Assembly: GCA_001800905.1 (NCBI GenBank)
Contig: MGWH01000002.1
Location: 767,032-831,031 of the forward strand
Direction of reading: 5' to 3'
Source of the DNA: Flavobacteria bacterium GWA2_35_26
Lineage (GTDB): Bacteria > Bacteroidota > Bacteroidia > Flavobacteriales > Flavobacteriaceae
Length of the DNA stretch: 64,000 nt
The notes beneath the pieces were generated by a model that saw nothing but the letters and a program-made list of their open reading frames with translations, searched no databases and had not been told where the DNA came from. Every line of letters starts with the position of its first letter. Within the stretch, counting starts at the first letter, position 1. A program made the position numbers and the translations under genes. Positions 17,525 through 25,774 of the stretch are shown piece by piece.

Positions 17525-19626
17525 TGCTAAGCAGTCACAACATCAACGTAGCGCTAATTGGTAATCCTAATGTGGGGAAAACTTCGGTTTTTAACCAACT
17601 GACAGGATTGAATCAACAAGTGGGTAATTATCCCGGCATTACGGTGGAGAAAAAAATTGGCTTTTGCAAATTACCTAATAATTACAAAGCCAACATTCTT
17701 GATTTACCAGGAACCTACAGTTTGAATGCAAGTTCTATTGATGAAAATGTGGTGATTGAATTGTTGTTGAACAAAAATGATAAACTCTATCCTGATGTGG
17801 CTTTGGTAGTTACTGATGTAGAGAATTTAAAACGGAACCTACTCCTTTTTACCCAAATCAAAGATTTAGAAATTCCTACCATATTAGTCATTAACATGGC
17901 TGATCGAATGAAACACAATGGAATTTCTTTAGATATTCCTTATTTGGAAGAAAAACTCAAAACAAAAATTGCTTTGGTGAGTTCCAGAAAAGGAACTGGA
18001 ATTGACGAACTGAAGCAACTTATTGTTAACTATAAATCGATTCCGAAAGAACCCTGTTTGAACGCTTCGATCATCGACGAGGAATATTTTGAAACCTTAC
18101 GCAAAACCTTCCCAAATCAATTGTTGTACAAATTATGGCTGGTGATTACACAAGACGTCAACTTCTTGAATTTGGATCGTAATGAAATTCGGAATTCGTA
18201 TACCAAATCGCATTCTGACTTAAAACGTTTGCAGCAAAAAGAAACTATAAAACGCTATCAGTTCATCAATGATGTATTGAAAGAAGGGTTGAAAATTGAT
18301 ACCAGTATTGCCAAAGATTTTCGTTCTATTTTAGATCGTGTATTGACTCACAAAGTTTGGGGTTATGCCATTTTCTTTTTCATTCTTTTTGGAATTTTTC
18401 AATCCATTTTTGAATGGTCTAAAATTCCAATGGATTTTATAGATAGTGCTTTTGCTTCCTTGAGTGCTTTGGCAAGCGAAAAATTACCTGCAGGCGTATT
18501 GACTAATTTGATCGCGCAAGGGATCATTCCTGGTATTGGAGGCATCCTAATTTTTATTCCGCAAATTGCTTTTCTTTTTATGTTCATTTCCATTTTGGAA
18601 GAAAGTGGCTACATGAGCCGCGTCGTTTTTTTAATGGACAAAATCATGCGCAAATTTGGTTTATCTGGCAAAAGTATTGTGCCTCTAATTTCGGGTACAG
18701 CTTGTGCTATTCCAGCCATTATGGCCACCCGAAACATTGAAAACTGGAAAGAAAGATTGATTACAATTTTAGTAACTCCATTTACCACTTGTTCGGCAAG
18801 ACTTCCTGTTTATGCGATTATTATTGCGTTGGTAATCCCTGACGAACGCGTTTTTGGCATCATCAATATGCAAGGATTAACCTTAATGTTGTTGTACCTT
18901 TTAGGTTTTGGAATGGCCATATTCTCTGCCTACATTTTGAATACCATTTTGAAAATAAAAGGCAAAACCTATTTTGTTGTCGAAATGCCCAATTACAAAT
19001 TGCCTATGTTTAAAAACGTAGCGATCAATGTAATTGAGAAAACTAAAGCCTTCATTTTTGGCGCAGGAAAAATCATTTTAGCCATTTCTATCGTATTGTG
19101 GTTTTTGGCTTCTTATGGTCCCGGTGATAAATTCCGAAATGCTGAAAAAATTGTTTTGGAGAAAAACCTTGAGAAACCATTAAATACTGCTAAATTACAA
19201 AATGCGATCGCTTCGCAAAAACTAGAAAACTCCTATATCGGATTAATGGGTAAAACCATTGAACCTGTTATTTCTCCTTTAGGTTACGATTGGAAAATTG
19301 GCGTAGCGATTATAAGTTCATTTGCAGCACGAGAAGTGTTTGTGGGAACTCTAGCTACAATTTATAGCGTGGGAGATAGTGACAACGACAATACAATTAA
19401 AAACAAAATGCAAGCCGAAATCAATCCTGAAACCGGTCAAAAAATATTCAATTTTGCCTCAGGAATTTCGTTATTATTATTCTACGCTTTTGCGATGCAA
19501 TGTGCTAGTACGATTGCCATCACTAAAAAAGAAACCAACTCTTGGAAATGGCCTTTAGGACAATTAATCTTCATGAGTGGATTGGCCTATGTAGTGGCTT
19601 TAATCGCTTTTCAAATCCTAAAATAA
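17524..19626 (+). CDS. feoB: Ferrous iron transport protein B
   Basis: A 700-residue Fe2+ transporter with an N-terminal G domain and a polytopic permease. G1 is GNPNVGKTS (13-21), G2/Feo switch follows in QQVGNYPGITVEKK, G3 is DLPGTYSL and G4 is NMAD. The membrane part carries the paired Gate motifs with conserved Cys residues (SGTACAIPAIMATR and FTTCSARLPVYAI). Length and order are normal. It is the second gene of the feoA-feoB-Cys-rich protein operon. Confidence 0.97.
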   Translation: MLSSHNINVALIGNPNVGKTSVFNQLTGLNQQVGNYPGITVEKKIGFCKLPNNYKANILDLPGTYSLNASSIDENVVIELLLNKNDKLYPDVALVVTDVENLKRNLLLFTQIKDLEIPTILVINMADRMKHNGISLDIPYLEEKLKTKIALVSSRKGTGIDELKQLIVNYKSIPKEPCLNASIIDEEYFETLRKTFPNQLLYKLWLVITQDVNFLNLDRNEIRNSYTKSHSDLKRLQQKETIKRYQFINDVLKEGLKIDTSIAKDFRSILDRVLTHKVWGYAIFFFILFGIFQSIFEWSKIPMDFIDSAFASLSALASEKLPAGVLTNLIAQGIIPGIGGILIFIPQIAFLFMFISILEESGYMSRVVFLMDKIMRKFGLSGKSIVPLISGTACAIPAIMATRNIENWKERLITILVTPFTTCSARLPVYAIIIALVIPDERVFGIINMQGLTLMLLYLLGFGMAIFSAYILNTILKIKGKTYFVVEMPNYKLPMFKNVAINVIEKTKAFIFGAGKIILAISIVLWFLASYGPGDKFRNAEKIVLEKNLEKPLNTAKLQNAIASQKLENSYIGLMGKTIEPVISPLGYDWKIGVAIISSFAAREVFVGTLATIYSVGDSDNDNTIKNKMQAEINPETGQKIFNFASGISLLLFYAFAMQCASTIAITKKETNSWKWPLGQLIFMSGLAYVVALIAFQILK

Positions 19627-19632
19627 CGGATT

Positions 19633-19755
19633 ATGATTCAAGAAATTCTTGCCTTTGGTGTACTAATTCTAGCTCTTTCTTTTTTGATTCGAAAGTATTT
19701 TTGGAAGAAAAAATCAGATAAAAATTGTGGTAATGGCGATTGTGGTTGCGCTTAA
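19633..19755 (+). CDS. FeoB-associated Cys-rich membrane protein
   Basis: A 40-residue ORF that starts 6 nt after feoB. It has one membrane helix (about 3-19), a basic stretch (RKYFWKKKSDK) and a Cys-rich tail NCGNGDCGCA with Cys32, Cys37 and Cys39. This is the plan of the small FeoB-associated Cys-rich proteins, thought to stand in for FeoC in many phyla; the metal or redox role of the cysteines is inferred. Its last four bases overlap the 3' end of the convergent ZIP transporter gene. Confidence 0.85.
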   Translation: MIQEILAFGVLILALSFLIRKYFWKKKSDKNCGNGDCGCA

Positions 19756-20570
19756 CCTAAAGCCACGTCCAGCATCATCATTACAATAAAACCTCCAATA
19801 AATCCAAGTGTTGCAATATCCGTGTTATTATCTTGTTGCGTTTCTGGAATCACTTCTTCTACTACTACAAAGATCATAGCGCCTGCGGCAAATGCTAAAG
19901 CGTAAGGCAGCAACGGCGTGAAAAAAGTAACTGCTACAGCCCCTAAAACTCCTGCAACGGGTTCTACTAATGCCGAAGCTTGGCCATACATAAAACTTTT
20001 TCTTCTGCTCATTCCCATTCGGCGCAAAGGCATCGAAACAGCAATTCCTTCAGGAAAATTTTGAATTCCAATTCCGATAGCTAAAGTCAAAGCACCAGCT
20101 ATAGAGGCTTCCGGAATTCCGGCAGCTACACCACCAAATAAAACACCAACTGCCAATCCTTCGGGAATATTGTGTAAAGTAATGGCCAAAACCAGCAATG
20201 TGGTGCGTTGCCAAGGTGATTTCACTCCCTCTGATTCTTGAAAATTAATATGTAAATGGGGCAATACCTTATCCAAACCAAAAATGAACAAAGCCCCAAG
20301 AAAAAATCCAACCGAAGCCGGAATTACTTTTATAAATCCTTCACCGGCAGTCATTTCAATGGCAGGTGCCAACAAACTCCAAAAACTAGCCGCCACCATA
20401 ACTCCGCCTGTAAATCCAAGCATTCCGTCCAAAACCACTCGATTCATGTTTTTAAAAAAGAAAACAAAAGAAGCGCCTAAGGCCGTTAAAAACCAAGTAA
20501 ATAGTGTTGCATACAAAGCCGCTAAAACCGGATCTATACTTTCGAAATAATCAATTACAGTTTGAAACAT
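19752..20570 (-). CDS. ZIP family metal transporter (GufA-like)
   Basis: A 272-residue protein with about eight membrane helices. The ZIP signatures are TLHNIPEGLAVG (His133, Asn134, Glu137) in helix 4 and IQNFPEGIAVSMPL (Asn171, Glu174) in helix 5, which form the metal path; the Asn in place of the second His is typical of the GufA subfamily. The cargo could be zinc, iron or manganese. It is convergent with the feo operon with a 4-bp overlap. A possible minus-strand -7 box TAGATTTG lies at 20585-20592, giving a very short leader. Confidence 0.9.
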   Translation of the reverse strand: MFQTVIDYFESIDPVLAALYATLFTWFLTALGASFVFFFKNMNRVVLDGMLGFTGGVMVAASFWSLLAPAIEMTAGEGFIKVIPASVGFFLGALFIFGLDKVLPHLHINFQESEGVKSPWQRTTLLVLAITLHNIPEGLAVGVLFGGVAAGIPEASIAGALTLAIGIGIQNFPEGIAVSMPLRRMGMSRRKSFMYGQASALVEPVAGVLGAVAVTFFTPLLPYALAFAAGAMIFVVVEEVIPETQQDNNTDIATLGFIGGFIVMMMLDVALG

Positions 20571-20659
20571 AATTATTTTTTTTGCAAATCTACTACATTT
20601 ATCATTTTTTCGATTGGAATACTCTTATTTTTGGTGTTTATTGAAGTGAATTTTTTAAT

Positions 20660-21805
20660 ATGAAACAATACGACTACATTTTTACCGGCGCAGGCTTATC
20701 CGCATTAATGACGGTGTATAAAATGGTATTGTCTAAAAAATTTCAAACCAAACGCATTTTACTATTAGATGAAAATGCCAAACAAACTAATGACCGAACT
20801 TGGTGTTTTTGGGACCAAAAAGAATCTCTATGGGAACCCTCCGTTTCAAAAAAATGGAATTCGGTGGTGTTTGCCAATAGCGATTTTACTAAAAATTTAG
20901 ACCTACATCCCTATCATTACAACAAAATTCAAGGATTGGATTTTTACAATCAAGTATTGAATTTGATTGCAAAGCAAAAAAATATTGATTTTGTCCAAGA
21001 AAAAGTACATGAAATTGAAGAATCAGACAGCATTGTTTTGGTAAAAACCGAAAGTCAAAGTTTTTCGTGTACTACACTTTTCAATTCGATTTACAATCCT
21101 TCATTGGCAACTAATCAAACCAAATATCCGTTGCTGCAACAGCATTTTCTGGGTTGGTTTATCCAAACCGAAACTCCTATTTTCAATTCGGAACAAGCCA
21201 CTTTTATGGATTTTTCGGTAGAACAAAAAGGAAACACTCGCTTTATGTATGTTTTGCCAACATCGCCAACCGAAGCATTGTTGGAATACACTTTGTTTTC
21301 AAAAGAGTTGCTTTCAAAAGAAGAATACGAAGCTGAAATTGAAAAGTACCTTCAACAATTAGGAATCAGCCAGTACACCATTCTTGAAAAAGAAGTGGGT
21401 ACCATTCCCATGACTTGTTATCCATTTTGGAAACACAATACCAAAAATGTCATCAATATTGGTACTGCTGGCGGTTGGACCAAAGCCAGTACGGGATTTA
21501 CTTTTAAAAATGCCGACAAGAAATCAAGTGAATTGGTATCGTTTATGGAAACCCAGACCGATGGCAGAAAGTTTCATTCCAAGACCAAATTCTGGTGGTA
21601 CGATCTCTTGCTTTTGGATATTTTAGATCAAAAAAACGAAACGGGATCGGCTATTTTCTCAGCCCTTTTCGAAAAGGGAAATGCGCCACTGATCCTAAAA
21701 TTTTTAGATGAAGAAACTTCGTTTTGGGAAGACTTACAAGTCATTTGGAAATGCCCAAAAGGACTATTTATCAATGCTTTATTGAAACGACTATTCCGAT
21801 TTTAA
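20660..21805 (+). CDS. crtY: Lycopene beta-cyclase
   Basis: A 381-residue flavoprotein of the CrtY type that converts lycopene to beta-carotene, consistent with yellow-orange flavobacterial pigment. The N-terminus carries the dinucleotide loop IFTGAGLSALM, followed by the family motif NDRTWCFWD. Later segments GNTRFMYVLPTSP and IGTAGGWTKASTGFTF match the cyclase core. The other crt genes are not in the window. A -7 box TATTTTTG lies at 20626-20633, 27 nt upstream; no -33 partner was found at normal spacing. Confidence 0.92.
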   Translation: MKQYDYIFTGAGLSALMTVYKMVLSKKFQTKRILLLDENAKQTNDRTWCFWDQKESLWEPSVSKKWNSVVFANSDFTKNLDLHPYHYNKIQGLDFYNQVLNLIAKQKNIDFVQEKVHEIEESDSIVLVKTESQSFSCTTLFNSIYNPSLATNQTKYPLLQQHFLGWFIQTETPIFNSEQATFMDFSVEQKGNTRFMYVLPTSPTEALLEYTLFSKELLSKEEYEAEIEKYLQQLGISQYTILEKEVGTIPMTCYPFWKHNTKNVINIGTAGGWTKASTGFTFKNADKKSSELVSFMETQTDGRKFHSKTKFWWYDLLLLDILDQKNETGSAIFSALFEKGNAPLILKFLDEETSFWEDLQVIWKCPKGLFINALLKRLFRF

Positions 21806-21868
21806 TTGGGCTATGTAACGATAACAAATCTTTATGATTTGATTCCTTCTTTAGACCAGATTTCTATT

Positions 21869-21876
21869 TATCTTTG
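21869..21876 (+). promoter_or_regulatory. -7 element upstream of the bacilliredoxin gene
   Basis: TATCTTTG matches TAnnTTTG and lies 54 nt before the ATG at 21931. The nearest upstream TTG is about 27 bp away, outside the usual spacing, so only the -7 half is supported. Confidence 0.5.
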
Positions 21877-21930
21877 CCAAAGATTTTATTAAATCAAATA
21901 CCGTACATCATCAATTAAATATAAATAATT

Positions 21931-22341
21931 ATGTATCCAGAAGAAATGGTAAGACCAATGAAAGCCGAATTAGTGGACGCTGGTTTTCAAGATTTACATA
22001 CTGCTGAGGCTGTTGAAAACGCTATCAAAGGAGCAGGAACCACTTTAGTAGTGGTAAATTCTGTTTGTGGTTGTGCTGCAAGAAATGCACGTCCAGGAGC
22101 AAAAATGAGTTTAGAAGGCGCTAAAAAACCAGATCATTTGATTACGGTTTTTGCAGGAGTTGATAAAGAAGCAGTTGATGCAGCGCGTCAACACATGTTC
22201 CCTTTTCCTCCTTCTTCGCCAAGTATGGCTTTGTTCAAAGACGGTGAATTAGTTCATATGTTAGAGCGCCACCACATTGAAGGCCGTCCAGCCGAATTAA
22301 TTGCTGAAAACTTACAAGACGCTTACGCTGAGTTTTGTTAA
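21931..22341 (+). CDS. BrxA/BrxB family bacilliredoxin
   Basis: A 136-residue thioredoxin-fold protein of the YphP/YqiW family. The active site is the hallmark CGC motif (Cys46-Gly-Cys48) in [14 protein letters not shown], and [14 protein letters not shown] is a typical start. In Firmicutes these proteins remove bacillithiol from S-bacillithiolated proteins; Bacteroidetes homologues may act with bacillithiol or as general disulfide reductases. It is a single gene with its own terminator. Confidence 0.92.
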   Translation: MYPEEMVRPMKAELVDAGFQDLHTAEAVENAIKGAGTTLVVVNSVCGCAARNARPGAKMSLEGAKKPDHLITVFAGVDKEAVDAARQHMFPFPPSSPSMALFKDGELVHMLERHHIEGRPAELIAENLQDAYAEFC

Positions 22342-22357
22342 ACTAAACCAGTATTTT

Positions 22358-22399
22358 AAAAAACCTTTTAGAGAGTAATTTCTAAAAGGTTTTTTCTTT
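22358..22399 (+). terminator. Strong terminator after the bacilliredoxin gene
   Basis: A perfect 15-bp stem, AAAAAACCTTTTAGA (22358-22372) with TCTAAAAGGTTTTTT (22381-22395), encloses an eight-base loop and ends in a T-tract. Confidence 0.9.
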
Positions 22400-22400
22400 A

Positions 22401-22431
22401 TTGTCATTTTCAAAATTTCAAATTACCTTTG
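22401..22431 (+). promoter_or_regulatory. trhO promoter
   Basis: The -33 TTG (22401-22403) and the -7 box TACCTTTG (22424-22431) are separated by 20 bp. The leader to the ATG at 22489 would be about 50 nt. Confidence 0.7.
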
Positions 22432-22488
22432 TACCCGAGTTCTTCCATTTAGAACTCATACATAATTTCTCACTTAAACGTTTATAGC

Positions 22489-23850
22489 ATGCAACTGTAC
22501 AACACCTTAAGCGCAGAAGAAAGAGCCGAACTGATTGATCAAGCCGGCAAACAAAGACTTACTTTGTCTTTCTATGCGTATGCCAAAATTGAAGACCCTA
22601 AAAAATTTAGAGACGATTTATTCGTTGCTTGGAATGCCCTTGATGCCCTTGGGCGAACTTATGTTGCCAAAGAAGGTATCAATGCGCAAATGAGTGTTCC
22701 GGCCGAAAATTTTGAAGCCTTTCGCGAGACCTTAGAAGTGTATCCTTTTATGCGCGGCATTCGTTTGAATGTAGCGGTAGAACATGACGATCATTCGTTC
22801 TTAAAATTAACGGTAAAAGTGCGCGATAAAATTGTGGCCGACGGTTTGAACGACGAAACCTTTGATGTAACCAACATTGGCGTACACTTAAAAGCAAAGG
22901 AATTCAATCAGATTTTAGACGATCCCAACACGATTGTAGTCGATTTTAGAAATCATTACGAAAGTGAAATTGGGCATTTTAAAGGGGCCATCACACCAGA
23001 TGTAGAAACTTTTAGAGAAAGTTTGCCTATCATCAATGAGCAATTGCAAGATTATAAAGAAGATAAAAATTTGGTGATGTATTGCACCGGCGGAATTCGT
23101 TGTGAAAAAGCATCGGCCTATTTTAAACACCAAGGTTTTAAAAAGGTATTCCAATTGGAAGGCGGTATTATCAACTATGCCAAACAAATCCAGGAAGAAA
23201 ACTTAGAAAGTAAATTCATCGGGAAAAACTTTGTGTTTGATCATCGCTTGGGCGAAAGAATTACAGACGACATCGTTTCGCAATGCCACCAATGTGGTAA
23301 ACCTTGTGATAATCATACTAATTGTTCCAATGATGGCTGCCATTTATTATTCATTCAATGTGACGAATGTAAAGCCGCTATGGAAAATTGTTGTTCGTCA
23401 GAATGTCAAGAAACCATTCACCTTCCGGTAGACGAACAAATAAAATTACGTCGCGGAAAACAGGTGGGCAACAAAGTATTCCGTAAAGGAAAATCAGAGA
23501 ATTTAAAGTTCAAACACTCCGGCGAATTGTCCGATATGGCATTGGCAACAGCCATAAAATCAAATGATATTCGTCAAAAGATTAAAGTGAAAAAAGTGCT
23601 TTTAGGCAAAGTAGAACATTACTTTGTCAAAGCACAAGTAGGGCTTTTTAGTATTGAAAATAATGAATTAAACACTGGCGATACGTTGATTATTTCTGGT
23701 CCAACAACTGGAAATCAGGAATTAATTCTTGATAAAATGTTAGTCAATGGAACAGAAAATTCGACGGCTAAAATAGGTGACAAAGTAACTTTTGAAGTCC
23801 CTTTTAGAGTGCGATTGTCTGATAAATTGTATCTCAAAATACAAAATTAG
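22489..23850 (+). CDS. trhO: tRNA uridine(34) hydroxylase TrhO with extra C-terminal domain
   Basis: TrhO is a rhodanese-family enzyme that uses O2 to make 5-hydroxyuridine at tRNA position 34. An N-terminal acylphosphatase-like domain (about 25-125) is followed by a rhodanese domain with active loop CTGGIRC (Cys199, Cys205). A Cys-rich zinc-like region follows (266-306, ten Cys including CHQCGKPC and CDECK). The protein is 453 residues against about 310-350 for usual TrhO. The extra residues (about 368-453: KVEHYFVKAQVGLFSI, SGPTTGNQELILDKM, KIGDKVTFEVPF) look like the beta-barrel C-terminal domain of U32 peptidase-family TrhP. The domain match is by eye. Confidence 0.9.
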   Translation: MQLYNTLSAEERAELIDQAGKQRLTLSFYAYAKIEDPKKFRDDLFVAWNALDALGRTYVAKEGINAQMSVPAENFEAFRETLEVYPFMRGIRLNVAVEHDDHSFLKLTVKVRDKIVADGLNDETFDVTNIGVHLKAKEFNQILDDPNTIVVDFRNHYESEIGHFKGAITPDVETFRESLPIINEQLQDYKEDKNLVMYCTGGIRCEKASAYFKHQGFKKVFQLEGGIINYAKQIQEENLESKFIGKNFVFDHRLGERITDDIVSQCHQCGKPCDNHTNCSNDGCHLLFIQCDECKAAMENCCSSECQETIHLPVDEQIKLRRGKQVGNKVFRKGKSENLKFKHSGELSDMALATAIKSNDIRQKIKVKKVLLGKVEHYFVKAQVGLFSIENNELNTGDTLIISGPTTGNQELILDKMLVNGTENSTAKIGDKVTFEVPFRVRLSDKLYLKIQN

Positions 23851-23873
23851 CACCTCAAAAACATCAAAAACTG

Positions 23874-23906
23874 AATCCCATTTCGTAACTGAAATGGGAT
23901 TTTTTC
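23874..23906 (+). terminator. Terminator after trhO
   Basis: AATCCCATTTC (23874-23884) and GAAATGGGATT (23891-23901) form a perfect 11-bp stem with a six-base loop and a T-tract. Confidence 0.9.
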
Positions 23907-24008
23907 TTTCACAAAAAGCCTATAAACTTAAAACTAAAAAATACTATCTTTACACCTTATTCGTTTTAAGAACTTAAGTTGCATTCATTGCAACACTACA
24001 TATAAATT

Positions 24009-25304
24009 ATGGCATGTACAAGTTGTTCAACTTCAGATGGTGGTGCACCAAAGGGTTGTAAAAATAATGGGACTTGCGGCACCGATAGCTGCAACAAATT
24101 AACGGTTTTTGACTGGCTTTCTAATATGAGCGCCCCTAATGGCGAAGCTCCTTTTGACTGCGTAGAAGTCCGTTTTAAAAATGGAAGAAAAGAATTTTAT
24201 CGCAATACGGAAAAACTTACCCTAAGCATTGGAGACATTGTAGCTACCCTAGCTTCTCCAGGACATGATATCGGAATTGTTACTTTAACTGGCGAATTGG
24301 TTCGAGTGCAAATGAAGAAAAAAGGGGTTAATCCTGAAAGTCCTGAAATTCTAAAAATATACCGAAAAGCATCTCAAAAAGACATTGATATTTGGTCAGC
24401 GGCAAGAGATCGTGAAGAGCCTATGAAAGTGCGCGCGCGCGAATTGGCAATTCAACAAAAATTAGAAATGAAAATTTCGGATATTGAATTTCAAGGAGAC
24501 GGTTCGAAAGCTACTTTTTATTATACCGCTAATGACAGAGTCGATTTCCGATTGTTAATTAAAGATTTCGCTAAAGAATTCAACACCAGAATTGAGATGA
24601 AACAAGTTGGTTTCCGTCAAGAAGCTTCTCGTTTAGGCGGAATTGGATCTTGTGGAAGAGAGTTATGTTGCTCTACTTGGTTGACTGATTTTAGAAGTGT
24701 TAATACCTCAGCAGCTCGTTACCAACAACTGTCATTGAATCCGCAAAAATTAGCAGGACAATGTGGAAAATTGAAATGTTGTTTGAACTATGAGTTGGAT
24801 ACTTACATGGACGCCTTGAAAGATTTCCCTGATTTTGATACCAAATTAGTAACCGAAAAAGGGGATGCTATTTGTCAAAAACAAGATATTTTCAAAGGGT
24901 TAATGTGGTTTGCTTACACCAATAATTTTGCGAATTGGCATGTGTTAAACATCGAGCAGGTTAAAGAAATCGTTGCTGAAAATAAATTGAAAAACAAGGT
25001 GTCTTCGTTAGAAGACTTTGCAATTGAAACGGTTGACGAACAAGAAAAGAACTTTAACAATGCGATGGGACAAGAGAGTTTAACTCGTTTTGACCAACCT
25101 AAGAAAAAGAAAAGACCTAACAAAAAACCGAGACAAGCTGTAGATGGTAATCCAGGAAACAACAGACCTGCTAACCCAAACAACAACAAGCCTTCGGGAA
25201 ATAATACTAACAGACCAAACAATAACAAGCGTCCGAATCCAAACCAAAAAAGTGGAGAGCCTAGAAAACCGATAATTATTACTAAAAATGAGGATAAAAA
25301 ATAG
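24009..25304 (+). CDS. ricT: RicT/PSP1 family regulatory iron-sulfur protein
   Basis: A 431-residue protein with the PSP1 C-terminal domain found in B. subtilis RicT (YaaT), part of the RicA-RicF-RicT complex that binds Fe-S clusters and modulates RNase Y and phosphorelay. The core signatures are intact: GSCGRELCCSTWLTDF (Cys215, Cys220, Cys221) and GQCGKLKCCLNYELD (Cys252, Cys257, Cys258). The N-terminus adds five more Cys (3, 6, 17, 23, 28). The tail after residue 365 is disordered and rich in Asn, Pro and Lys. The ORF overlaps gldH by 17 bp. A weak -7-like TATCTTTA is at 23945-23952 and a GTTGCA/TGCAAC hairpin at 23978-23994 lies in the leader. Confidence 0.88.
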   Translation: MACTSCSTSDGGAPKGCKNNGTCGTDSCNKLTVFDWLSNMSAPNGEAPFDCVEVRFKNGRKEFYRNTEKLTLSIGDIVATLASPGHDIGIVTLTGELVRVQMKKKGVNPESPEILKIYRKASQKDIDIWSAARDREEPMKVRARELAIQQKLEMKISDIEFQGDGSKATFYYTANDRVDFRLLIKDFAKEFNTRIEMKQVGFRQEASRLGGIGSCGRELCCSTWLTDFRSVNTSAARYQQLSLNPQKLAGQCGKLKCCLNYELDTYMDALKDFPDFDTKLVTEKGDAICQKQDIFKGLMWFAYTNNFANWHVLNIEQVKEIVAENKLKNKVSSLEDFAIETVDEQEKNFNNAMGQESLTRFDQPKKKKRPNKKPRQAVDGNPGNNRPANPNNNKPSGNNTNRPNNNKRPNPNQKSGEPRKPIIITKNEDKK

Positions 25305-25767
25305 TCTTGTTTTTCTTTTAATGGGAATTCTCTTTTTTTCATGTGATAAAAAAAGAGTGTTTGACGAATACCATTCGGTTGGTAGTGCTTGGCACAAGGA
25401 CAGCACGGTTACATTTGAATTACCCGAATTGGATTCGACTAAACGCTATGATTTGTTTGTCAATTTGAGAAGTAATGACAATTATCCGTTCAATAATTTG
25501 TTCTTAATTGTAGCTTTAGAATTGCCCAATGGATTTACCAAAGTGGATACTTTGGAATACCAAATGGCCAATCCAGACGGCACTTTATTAGGAGAAGGAT
25601 TTACGGATATCAAGGAGAGTAAATTATTCTACAAAGAGAAAGTGAAATTTAGAGGGAAATACAAAGTATACATCAAACAAGCCGTTCGCGAAACAGGAAA
25701 AGTGCCTGGTGTAGAAGAGCTTGAGGGAATTACAGACGTAGGTTTTAGAATTGAAAATAAAGAATAA
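25288..25767 (+). CDS. gldH: Gliding motility lipoprotein GldH
   Basis: GldH is a 159-residue lipoprotein needed for gliding and type IX secretion in Flavobacterium. A short hydrophobic leader (about 5-18) ends in the lipobox LFFSC with Cys19 as the likely lipidated residue, followed by DKKRVFDEYHSVGSAWHKD, typical of the family. The mature part is beta-rich (ELPELDSTKRYDLFVNLRSN). The start lies inside the end of ricT (17-bp overlap) and the stop is 7 nt before the PBP1A ATG, so the three genes form a tight operon. Confidence 0.93.
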   Translation: MRIKNSLVFLLMGILFFSCDKKRVFDEYHSVGSAWHKDSTVTFELPELDSTKRYDLFVNLRSNDNYPFNNLFLIVALELPNGFTKVDTLEYQMANPDGTLLGEGFTDIKESKLFYKEKVKFRGKYKVYIKQAVRETGKVPGVEELEGITDVGFRIENKE

Positions 25768-25774
25768 AAACAGT

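Noticed and set aside
24914..25342. 142-residue minus-strand ORF across the ricT-gldH junction
   Set aside because: Its Leu/Phe/Gly-rich sequence is the mirror of the Asn/Pro/Lys-rich RicT tail; it is a compositional shadow.
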